From Lachnospiraceae bacterium UBA3821 (GTDB lineage: Bacteria > Bacillota > Clostridia > Lachnospirales > Lachnospiraceae): a stretch of 13,194 nucleotides of DNA. Shown piece by piece: positions 7,446-13,194 of the stretch. The stretch lies in the NCBI GenBank assembly GCA_002368865.1, contig DFDT01000206.1, positions 1-13,194 on the forward strand. Direction: 5' to 3'. Position 1 is the stretch's first letter, and every line of letters starts with the position of its first letter. A program made the translations under genes and the position numbers. Under the pieces are notes generated by a model that did no database searches, was not told the DNA's origin, and saw only the letters and a list, made by a program, of their open reading frames with translations.

Positions 7446-8159
7446 ATGGAAAAACAGGCAGCAATCAGGAAGATCAATCAAATCGGTAAAGCGGGGTATA
7501 TCATCTCCGTCATTGTGCAGGTGCTTGTTATCATAGCTCTGGTGGGCGCACTGATCGGAGGGGCTGTGATGGCGGCATTTCCCAAAGAGGCGATCACCAT
7601 GACAATGAGCGGATCAATGGACGTGGACCTGAACCTGAATCGGCTCGGGGGCGCACATCTGACGGATACACAGCTGCAAAACCTTCAGAGCGAACTGCAA
7701 AGCGGAAGTGCGTCTTTCTCCATAGATGACAGGGACTACCTGGTGACCGGCGTCGAAACCACACAGGATGGCGTGCGGGTTTCGGCGGAGACTTCCAATA
7801 TTACGGCAGATTTAAAAACAATCCTTTGGCCGACGGTTGTTTCCGGAGTTGTCTATATCGTGGTAGTATTGATCACGATCCATTTTATCAAGCGTCTGTG
7901 CAAAGAGATCAAGAACTGCGAGAGCCCTTTCAGTGAAGGTGTGATCCGAAAGATCAAGCAGCTTGCCTATGCACTGATCCCCTGGGTTTTTATCTCCGGC
8001 ATCACAGAAAGTATTATGAGCAGCGGAATGACCGGAAGAACGAGTGTGGATCTGAATATTGATCTGGGCAGGGTAATGGTGGTGTTGGTGGTTCTGGCGC
8101 TTGCCTATATCTTCCAATATGGTGCGGTGCTCCAGCAAGAGTCTGACGAGACTTTGTGA
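7446..8159 (+). CDS. DUF2975-family membrane protein (YoaS-like)
   Basis: 237 residues with four predicted membrane helices at about 18-44, 127-149, 172-191 and 207-226. The C-terminal half carries what I recognise as the DUF2975 pattern: CESPFSEGVIRKIKQLAYALI (158-178), a middle helix, and a last helix ending in an IFQYGAVLQQESDETL tail. Between helices 1 and 2 there is an exterior loop of about 80 residues with alternating polar strands, which could be a small sensor domain. The ATG at 7446 has GTGAGG six bases upstream; an ATG at 7407 in frame has no ribosome binding site. It is followed after 12 bp by an Xre gene, the same order as the yoaS-yozG pair of Bacillus subtilis. Its biochemical role is unknown in the family. 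Confidence 0.9.
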   Translation: MEKQAAIRKINQIGKAGYIISVIVQVLVIIALVGALIGGAVMAAFPKEAITMTMSGSMDVDLNLNRLGGAHLTDTQLQNLQSELQSGSASFSIDDRDYLVTGVETTQDGVRVSAETSNITADLKTILWPTVVSGVVYIVVVLITIHFIKRLCKEIKNCESPFSEGVIRKIKQLAYALIPWVFISGITESIMSSGMTGRTSVDLNIDLGRVMVVLVVLALAYIFQYGAVLQQESDETL

Positions 8160-8171
8160 GGAGGTGCGCAT

Positions 8172-8390
8172 ATGGGAAAAATAATTCTTCGGTTGGACAG
8201 AGTGATGGCGGACCGTAAGATGAGTCTGAATGAACTCTCTGAAAAGGTAGGCGTGTCCAATGTGAACCTGTCCAAGATCAAAACCGGTAAGATCAGTGCC
8301 ATACGGTTCTCCACGCTGGAAGCAATCTGTGACGTGTTGGACTGCCAGCCGGGAGATATTTTGGAATATGATAAAAACGCCTTGAAATAA
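8172..8390 (+). CDS. Short Xre-family regulator (YozG-like)
   Basis: 72 residues consisting of a single Cro/C1-type domain. The helix-turn-helix lies at about 18-39 (SLNELSEKVGVSNVNLSKIK), then TGKISAIRFSTLEAICDVLDCQPGDILEY, the usual ending of the YozG/HTH_26 subgroup. GAGGAGG at 8158-8164 is seven bases before the ATG and overlaps the stop of the DUF2975-like gene, so the two are translated from one message. It probably represses the promoter at 7332-7360. Sequence differs clearly from the Xre protein at 6545, so the two modules are not recent duplicates. Confidence 0.94.
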   Translation: MGKIILRLDRVMADRKMSLNELSEKVGVSNVNLSKIKTGKISAIRFSTLEAICDVLDCQPGDILEYDKNALK

Positions 8391-8419
8391 CAAAATCCTT
8401 CGGACAAGAGGAGTGGATC

Positions 8420-8450
8420 AAAATCCTTTTGCCTGGAGGATTTTTGCTTT
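8420..8450 (+). terminator. Probable terminator after the second Xre gene
   Basis: AAAATCCT (8420-8427) pairs with AGGATTTT (8437-8444) around a 9-base loop; the tail TTTTTGCTTT is an interrupted T tract. A second copy of CAAAATCCTT at 8391-8400 could compete for the same 3' arm and weaken the hairpin. The stem is AT-rich, so strength is doubtful. Confidence 0.6.
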
Positions 8451-8463
8451 CCAAACTTAAACA

Positions 8464-8492
8464 TTGAAAATAAATTTAACATATTGTATTCT
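8464..8492 (+). promoter_or_regulatory. Promoter of the BlaI/M56 pair, with a possible BlaI-type half-palindrome
   Basis: TTGAAA at 8464-8469, a 17-bp spacer and TATTCT at 8487-8492. ACA-TAT-TGT at 8479-8487 in the spacer recalls the ACA...TGT arms of BlaI/MecI operators, but it is short and imperfect. Confidence 0.58.
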
Positions 8493-8543
8493 ATAAATAA
8501 GCAAAAATCAATCAAAACAAACCAATAAAGGAGAAGATACAGA

Positions 8544-8963
8544 ATGGAAAAGCAGATCATGGACAAGCGCGAGCAACGCATCATGGAGAAAATCTGGGAG
8601 CAGACGGACGCAAAGAATTCTGTGAGCGTTACGGAGCTGGAGGAGTTGTTTGCCGGTGAGAAGATGAGCAAGGTGTCGATCTTCAAAGCGGTACAATCTC
8701 TGTTGAAGAAGGGCTATATCGGTGTGGAAGGACTGGAACTGTCAGGGACGGTTTATGCGCGGAAATATGAGGCGCAGATCACCAGAGAGCAGTATGCGGC
8801 TATTGTACTGGCAAACGGCGGAATCCGCACATCATCTCTGGGAAGTCTTGTACTTGCTATGATCGGCAATGACAGAGATGACATGCCAAATGAAACGAAG
8901 GACGAGGAGTTGATCGCAGAGCTGGAAAAGGTGATCGAGCGCATTAGAAACAGAGAGGTATAA
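8544..8963 (+). CDS. BlaI/MecI/CopY-family transcriptional repressor
   Basis: 139 residues. A winged helix-turn-helix spans about residues 8-75: QRIMEKIWEQ, then VSVTELEELFA, the recognition-helix segment MSKVSIFKAVQSLLKKGYI and the wing YARKYEAQITREQYA. The rest (80-139) is helical and should form the dimer interface. In this family a dimeric repressor is removed when a partner M56 membrane protease is activated by an outside signal. The gene for such a protease starts 5 bp downstream, which supports the call. AAAGGAG at 8527-8533 is ten bases before the ATG. I cannot identify the cleavage site used in BlaI. Length is close to the usual 120-130. Confidence 0.9.
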   Translation: MEKQIMDKREQRIMEKIWEQTDAKNSVSVTELEELFAGEKMSKVSIFKAVQSLLKKGYIGVEGLELSGTVYARKYEAQITREQYAAIVLANGGIRTSSLGSLVLAMIGNDRDDMPNETKDEELIAELEKVIERIRNREV

Positions 8964-8968
8964 GCGAT

Positions 8969-10207
8969 ATGCCCCAGGAAAATTGCTATGGCATTTTTAT
9001 GTTTTTCATCAAGCTTATGAGTGGAAACTCACGCATCAGTGTATGGTCGATCGTTTCCTGTTTATTTTGGGGCAGTCTTCTGATTCTGTTTTATTCTCTC
9101 CTGTGGCGGAGCAAAAAATTTAAAGAAGTTGTAGGTGTGAGGGGGATGCTTGGTCTGTATGTCCTTTGTATCTTCCAACTGCTTATACCGGTCAGCGCCA
9201 CCTGGCAGAAGAATATTACGCTTCCCAATAAGCTGAATCTGTTTCTTGGAGGATTTCATCGTACGATCATCACCTATGATTCCGTGGAGATCTCTATCGG
9301 GGAATTGTTCCTGATTATCTGGATGATAGGGATTGGCGTGAAACTCATCTCCCTTTTGGTGGGATATGCCAGAAATAATCGGATATTAAGGAAACTCCCG
9401 CACAGACAGATCTCGCGGGAAGCGTTTTCCAAACAAATGGGGGTGGAAGTGCCAAGACAGATTGCGGTTTACCGCTGCACAGGGATTACAGTGCCTTTTA
9501 GCTTTGGGATATTCTGTAAACGTATCCTGATCCCGGATCAGCTTTATACAGCGCAGGAGTTGAAGTATATTATTCTGCATGAGAGGATTCACCTGGAAAA
9601 AGGAGATCATTATCTCGCCCTTTTGACAGAGCTGCTCTGTGTGATCTACTGGTGGAATCCCTGCGTATATCTTTTGAAAAAAGAAGTGGAGCAGAGCCTG
9701 GAGATGCGTTGTGACAGCGAGGTGACCCGCGGCATGGAGAGAGATGAGGTCGCGGATTATATGACAACGCTTCTCACCATTTTTCGTGGACGCAGCAGAA
9801 GAGGTGTCTGGCGCGGGCTGAGTTTGTTGGGAACAGGAAACGGGCTGCGGTCGGAGTTGAGACATCGTTTTACCATGTTGGAAAATAATCCGGGACAGAA
9901 GACATACGCATTGGGTGTACGGCTTGCGGTGGCGGGCTTTGCATTTCTGATGGTATTGCTATCCAACAGTATTGTCATAGCGCCTTTTTTTCTGCCGGAT
10001 CTGGATGACCTGGCTATAGGCGGAAAGGGTCCCCAAAACGGATTCAACATGGATGAGGTTTATTTTGCCACGCCGGATTCCTATATTTATCAGGGAGAAG
10101 ACGGAAGCTATTATATGGAGAGCTCTGACGGTACCAAGCAGATCCGCGATGAGGTGGCGGAGGTATTGATAGAGGAAGGCGTAAATTTCAAAGGGCAGAT
10201 TCAGTAA
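8969..10207 (+). CDS. M56-family membrane metalloprotease (BlaR1-like, no penicillin-binding sensor)
   Basis: 412 residues. Predicted membrane helices at about 25-45, 58-76, 108-132 and 318-340. The zinc protease signature is intact: HERIH (204-208) in LKYIILHERIHLEKGDH, with E245 in SLEMRCDSEV as the likely third ligand. BlaR1 and MecR1 are about 585-600 residues and end in a beta-lactam-binding domain; here only about 70 residues follow the last helix (SYIYQGEDGSYYMESSDG and beyond), so beta-lactams are not the expected signal. By analogy it cleaves, or triggers cleavage of, the BlaI-like repressor encoded just upstream. GAGAGG at 8953-8958 within the end of that gene serves as ribosome binding site. 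The last codons Ile-Gln-stop are also the first half-site of the LytTR-type operator. No terminator is visible before the next operon. Confidence 0.9.
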   Translation: MPQENCYGIFMFFIKLMSGNSRISVWSIVSCLFWGSLLILFYSLLWRSKKFKEVVGVRGMLGLYVLCIFQLLIPVSATWQKNITLPNKLNLFLGGFHRTIITYDSVEISIGELFLIIWMIGIGVKLISLLVGYARNNRILRKLPHRQISREAFSKQMGVEVPRQIAVYRCTGITVPFSFGIFCKRILIPDQLYTAQELKYIILHERIHLEKGDHYLALLTELLCVIYWWNPCVYLLKKEVEQSLEMRCDSEVTRGMERDEVADYMTTLLTIFRGRSRRGVWRGLSLLGTGNGLRSELRHRFTMLENNPGQKTYALGVRLAVAGFAFLMVLLSNSIVIAPFFLPDLDDLAIGGKGPQNGFNMDEVYFATPDSYIYQGEDGSYYMESSDGTKQIRDEVAEVLIEEGVNFKGQIQ

Positions 10208-10228
10208 AAAAATACTATCATTCAGTAA
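10199..10228 (+). promoter_or_regulatory. LytTR-type operator upstream of the response regulator (copy A)
   Basis: ATTCAGTAA occurs at 10199-10207 and again at 10220-10228: 9 bp, a 12-bp gap, 21-bp period. LytTR regulators (AgrA, ComE, VirR) are known to bind two 9-bp direct repeats about 12 bp apart. Read as TCAGTAAAA, each half-site fits seven of nine positions of the published consensus [TA][AC][CA]GTTN[AG][TG]. The regulator encoded next is a LytTR protein. The first half-site overlaps the stop codon of the M56 gene. Confidence 0.72.
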
Positions 10229-10253
10229 AAAATCTGATTTCCCAAATTAGTTC

Positions 10254-10262
10254 TGATATACT
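10254..10262 (+). promoter_or_regulatory. Extended -10 promoter element, copy A
   Basis: TGATATACT is an extended -10 (TGn plus TATACT) inside the 15-nt block TTCTGATATACTTCT that recurs at 13144. No -35 is present at the expected place (CTGATT at 10234), as at activator-dependent promoters. Predicted start near 10269. Confidence 0.68.
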
Positions 10263-10315
10263 TCTGATATGACTATTTTGTCGACATGGGTATGGGAAAT
10301 GCAGGAGGAAAGACG

Positions 10316-11053
10316 ATGCGAAAAATACTGATATTGGAGGATCGCCCGGAGGAGCAGGAGGAAATTGCCGCTCTCATCAATACGATCGAGAGCCCTACAG
10401 AAGTGATCCGATGCGTGGATACGAAAGAGGCTTATGTATGCGCATTGGAGGGGAATATTGACCTTTTCATCATTGATGTGATCTTAAAACCGGATCAGCA
10501 GGAGGATACATCGGGGCTGAAGTTTGTGGAGAGCATTCGGGGTGTTACGCGATATGAATTTACACCGGTGATTATCCTTACCTGTCTGGAGGATCTGAAA
10601 TCATACAGCTATGAAAAGCTTCACTGCTACGCATACATTGAAAAACCGTTCGTGACGGAACACTTGCGCAAGACGATCGTGGAGTGCCTTCGCTCGCCCA
10701 GACTGCCGGAGCGGGAGCGCACACTCTACTATCGGAAAGACGGCGCAATCGTGGTGGTGCAGCGCGAGGATGTGGTTTATGCCAAGAGTATACGGCATGC
10801 ACTTCATATTTTTACACGGAAAAAAGACAATATTGCAATTCCGTATCTGACGGTGAAACAATTTCTCATGGATGCGGACAGTCATGATTTTATTCAATGC
10901 AGCCGCAATACGGTCATCAACCGGAAATTTGTGGTTTCCGTTGATCTGCCGCGGAGAAGAGTCTGCTTACAGGGGGAGGAGAATCCTGTGGAGATAGGCG
11001 GAACCTATGTGGCGGCGATCAGGGAAACCTTCGGGAGCAGAGAAAATGAGTAA
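10316..11053 (+). CDS. LytTR-family response regulator
   Basis: 245 residues. The receiver domain (about 2-125) has the acidic pair E8-D9, the phospho-acceptor D54 in LFIIDVIL, T89 and K110 (EKPF): all key residues are present. The LytTR DNA-binding domain (about 137-240) shows the typical VVYAKSIRHALHIFT strand region and FIQCSRNTVINRKFV. Phosphorylated proteins of this kind activate transcription from direct-repeat sites. The start is the ATG at 10316, seven bases after a perfect AGGAGG (10303-10308), giving a leader of about 47 nt from the predicted promoter. An ATG at 10286 in frame has no such site. The 3' end overlaps the kinase gene by 8 bases. Presence of its own operator type upstream suggests positive autoregulation. 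Confidence 0.95.
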   Translation: MRKILILEDRPEEQEEIAALINTIESPTEVIRCVDTKEAYVCALEGNIDLFIIDVILKPDQQEDTSGLKFVESIRGVTRYEFTPVIILTCLEDLKSYSYEKLHCYAYIEKPFVTEHLRKTIVECLRSPRLPERERTLYYRKDGAIVVVQREDVVYAKSIRHALHIFTRKKDNIAIPYLTVKQFLMDADSHDFIQCSRNTVINRKFVVSVDLPRRRVCLQGEENPVEIGGTYVAAIRETFGSRENE

Positions 11054-13100
11054 ACAGCGAAAGGCAGATACCAATCCGCAATCCGACAGATTGACGCAGG
11101 AGGCAAAGGAACAATACGAGCAGTTGGTGCGGGAAGTGCGCATGCGTCAGCACGAATTGGGGAATCAGCTGAGCGCGGCGAAAACGCTTTCTTCCGGGGA
11201 GGCATCGCAGTATCTGGAGGAGCTGAACAGGGATCAGCGTTACAATGTGCTTTTGCTGTGCGGAGATCCGCTGCTTGCGGGACTGCTTTATCAGAAATGT
11301 AAGGAGGCTGAGGCTCAGGGAATCCGTGTGGAGAGTCATATATCTGCAAGGCTTGAAGCCTATGCGCTTCCACAGCATGAGTTGATCGCCATAGTGGGCG
11401 GTCTGCTGGATAATGCCATTGATGCGGAATTGTCCCGGCCGGCGGACGAGCGGAGCATACGTATCCTGGTGGATGCGGAGGACGGACAGTATCGGATCAC
11501 TGTGGCCAATCGTTTTCCCTATGTTCCCTATGAGACTATGCACGGCTGGTTCCGTGAGGGACATACCAGCAAGGGTACGGGCAGAGGATTGGGACTCGCA
11601 CATACCCGGGAGATCTGCGCGGACGGCAGGGCGGATATCGCCTACGGCAACCAGGAGACGGACGGGGACAACGAAGTATTCTTCATGCTGTATCTGAAAC
11701 CGGCGCAGGAAACAGAGCCTGCCGGGGAGTCAGTGCGGCAGGATATAAGGGAAGAATACGCACTTGAGAAGACGGGGAGATTGACAGGATTTGGAATGTA
11801 TGCAGGCATAGCAGCGCTTTTGGCGGTTGCGGGCCTGCTTATTTTTGTTATCATGCCGTCGAAAGATCAAGAACGATCACTGGATTTACCGCAGGACGAT
11901 ACGCAGGCTGGGACACAGGTGTCCGTATCCAGACCTTTTACCCTGTATGATGTGGGCGAGGCACCGGAAGGCGGACAGGAGATCGAGCGGCCGGATGAAA
12001 GCTTCTGGCATCCGTATAAGCTGTTCCCGGAATCCGTGGGGCTGGCAAAGATCCGGTATGAAACCTATGATGCGCAAGGGAATCATATTGCCAGTGACAG
12101 TTACATTCCGCGCAAGTACGACAGCAGCAAGGACAGGGGAATTCTGGTGAGCCTGGGAAGTGATTACGCGGACTTTAAAGGTTATTGCAGACGTTTGCAG
12201 GAATATTGGACTTATGATGAAAAAGGACAGGCAGTGTCTTACCGGTCCTACAAGCAATACGGGGCCGATCTGGAGCCCCAGTTGTATGAAGAAATAGATT
12301 ATGAGCCGCAGGCGGACAACCCAGGCAATGCGGACGGCATACCGCAGGAGGTGCTTGCTGCGCAGAAAAATGAGGACATGACGTGTGATTGGGACGCAGA
12401 GCTTAGGCGTGCCCATATCACAGAGACTGACTATTATGGTGAAGAGCACCAATTTGTTTACGACTATGATGCGCAGGGGCGCAAAACCAGAGGATATTCC
12501 ATACAGGATAACGTGGCACAGTTGATCTATGAGGCGTATTTCGATGACAAAGGGCGCGTCAAGGAGATCGATGACAATACGCCGCGCCTGATCAAAGAAC
12601 GTCTGTCAGAGGAATATCGGGAAAATTTCTATGACGAGGCGCTCACGCAGCCGCTGCGTCCGCGACAGTCGGAAAACAGGTATCAATTTTATTTTTACAA
12701 CACTGCGGAGGACTCTCCGGCATATATGTTGAATATTGATGCGCAGGAAGGCGACGGCGAGCTGTATGTATATCAGTATGATGCGGCAGGGCAGCTTTCG
12801 GTGACCTATCTCTATTATATTCAGGATGCCTATTTGGGAGAATTTTCTCTGGACACACCGGAGGGAGGATGCTTATACTTCTCTGATAGCCATGAGGAAT
12901 CCTATACCTATGAGAAAACAGGACTGAAATGGTTGGAGGATCAATATTTTGTGACGGAGATCGCCATGGAGGATGCTTCGGGCAGACTGGCATGGACCTT
13001 CTCCTTTGACAAAGGGCAACCTGTGCTGCGCAAAGAGGGAGATTCTGTTGTGGATTGGACCGAGGTGATCGATCAAAATATCCTGTCTGAAATTCAGTAA
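11046..13100 (+). CDS. AgrC/HPK10-like histidine kinase with C-terminal YD-repeat ectodomain (reversed topology)
   Basis: 684 residues in an unusual order. Residues 15-50 form a coiled-coil dimerisation segment with the phospho-acceptor H36 in RQHELGNQLSAAK (the H-E-x-x-N form of AgrC-type kinases). The GHKL ATPase follows: N-box LIAIVGGLLDNAIDA (N123) and G-box HTSKGTGRGLGLAHT (173-187). A single hydrophobic helix at about 249-269 comes next. The remaining 414 residues (271-684) are Tyr/Asp-rich and should lie outside. They carry repeats of YD/RHS type: YETYDAQGNHI (338), YWTYDEKGQAV (387), FVYDYDAQGRKT (470), YEAYFDDKGRV (495), YVYQYDAAGQLS (574), with a weaker one at 640. Usual kinases of this class have the membrane sensor before the kinase core. 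The ATG at 11046 overlaps the regulator stop and has GGGAG eight bases upstream. The gene ends Ile-Gln-stop within the second operator copy. The signal is unknown; it may be a cell wall or surface component. Confidence 0.88.
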   Translation: MSKQRKADTNPQSDRLTQEAKEQYEQLVREVRMRQHELGNQLSAAKTLSSGEASQYLEELNRDQRYNVLLLCGDPLLAGLLYQKCKEAEAQGIRVESHISARLEAYALPQHELIAIVGGLLDNAIDAELSRPADERSIRILVDAEDGQYRITVANRFPYVPYETMHGWFREGHTSKGTGRGLGLAHTREICADGRADIAYGNQETDGDNEVFFMLYLKPAQETEPAGESVRQDIREEYALEKTGRLTGFGMYAGIAALLAVAGLLIFVIMPSKDQERSLDLPQDDTQAGTQVSVSRPFTLYDVGEAPEGGQEIERPDESFWHPYKLFPESVGLAKIRYETYDAQGNHIASDSYIPRKYDSSKDRGILVSLGSDYADFKGYCRRLQEYWTYDEKGQAVSYRSYKQYGADLEPQLYEEIDYEPQADNPGNADGIPQEVLAAQKNEDMTCDWDAELRRAHITETDYYGEEHQFVYDYDAQGRKTRGYSIQDNVAQLIYEAYFDDKGRVKEIDDNTPRLIKERLSEEYRENFYDEALTQPLRPRQSENRYQFYFYNTAEDSPAYMLNIDAQEGDGELYVYQYDAAGQLSVTYLYYIQDAYLGEFSLDTPEGGCLYFSDSHEESYTYEKTGLKWLEDQYFVTEIAMEDASGRLAWTFSFDKGQPVLRKEGDSVVDWTEVIDQNILSEIQ

Positions 13101-13121
13101 GAAAATGATGTAATTCAGTAA
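13092..13121 (+). promoter_or_regulatory. LytTR-type operator at the end of the kinase gene (copy B)
   Basis: ATTCAGTAA at 13092-13100 and 13113-13121 repeats the 21-bp period of copy A. The first half-site again is Ile-Gln-stop of the preceding gene. An inverted half-site ACTGAAT follows at 13133-13139 and has no clear counterpart in copy A. Confidence 0.72.
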
Positions 13122-13146
13122 AAAAATTGTATACTGAATCTGTTTC

Positions 13147-13155
13147 TGATATACT
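13147..13155 (+). promoter_or_regulatory. Extended -10 promoter element, copy B
   Basis: TGATATACT within TTCTGATATACTTCT (13144-13158) lies 52 bp from the first operator repeat, exactly as in copy A. Predicted start near 13162, directing transcription out of the window. Confidence 0.66.
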
Positions 13156-13158
13156 TCT

Positions 13159-13194
13159 ATGGAAGTGTTTTTTTATGCATACAAATATTGGGAA
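13159..13194 (+). other. Beginning of an unseen downstream transcription unit
   Basis: Only about 36 bases remain. An ATG at 13175 has no ribosome binding site, and an open frame from ATG 13159 would begin upstream of the predicted transcription start. No gene can be called, but the promoter at 13147-13155 implies one starts just beyond the window. Confidence 0.35.

Noticed and set aside
8544..10207. Beta-lactam resistance regulator pair blaI-blaR1
   Set aside because: The M56 protein lacks the penicillin-binding sensor and no beta-lactamase gene is present, so only family names are used.
13159..13194. Gene starting at ATG 13159
   Set aside because: It would begin before the predicted transcription start (about 13162) and has no ribosome binding site; too little sequence to decide.

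Overview
The window looks like a chromosomal segment of a Lachnospiraceae-type member of the Clostridia. The grounds are a typical F1Fo ATP synthase operon end, strong AGGAGG-type ribosome binding sites, very AT-rich intergenic promoters with rho-independent terminators, and protein families common in gut Firmicutes (short Xre regulators paired with membrane proteins, BlaI/M56 pairs, LytTR regulators). All supported genes lie on the + strand.

Layout. (1) 1-1211: 3' half of atpD, then atpC, closed by a strong terminator. (2) 1212-1781: an AT-rich stretch with a long-range inverted repeat, then a small frameshifted gene with a perfect ribosome binding site and a hairpin terminator. (3) 1810-6402: a compact four-gene operon behind a near-consensus promoter. 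It holds a conserved hypothetical protein, a TTG-started class I methyltransferase (Methyltransf_32-like), a large membrane-anchored protein with a C39-like C-terminal domain lacking the catalytic His, and an 83-residue helical protein resembling a leader peptide. It ends in a terminator. (4) 6438-10207: three successive regulator-plus-membrane-protein modules: Xre + four-helix membrane protein; DUF2975-like + Xre (the yoaS/yozG arrangement of Bacillus subtilis); BlaI-like repressor + M56/BlaR1-like metalloprotease without a penicillin-binding sensor. (5) 10199-13158: a LytTR two-component system whose kinase has an unusual order: cytosolic AgrC-type kinase core at the N terminus, one membrane helix, then about 414 residues of predicted exterior domain with YD/RHS-like repeats.

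The strongest new observation is a duplicated promoter cassette flanking the LytTR/kinase operon. Each copy has two ATTCAGTAA repeats exactly 21 bp apart (9 bp + 12 bp gap, the spacing known for LytTR operators), and a shared 15-nt block with an extended -10 (TGATATACT) that starts exactly 52 bp after the first repeat. One copy precedes the regulator gene, suggesting autoregulation. The other lies at the end of the kinase gene and points into an unseen downstream gene. In both copies the first repeat is also the last two codons and the stop (Ile-Gln-stop) of the preceding gene. Together this suggests a self-amplifying envelope-sensing circuit whose target starts just beyond the window.
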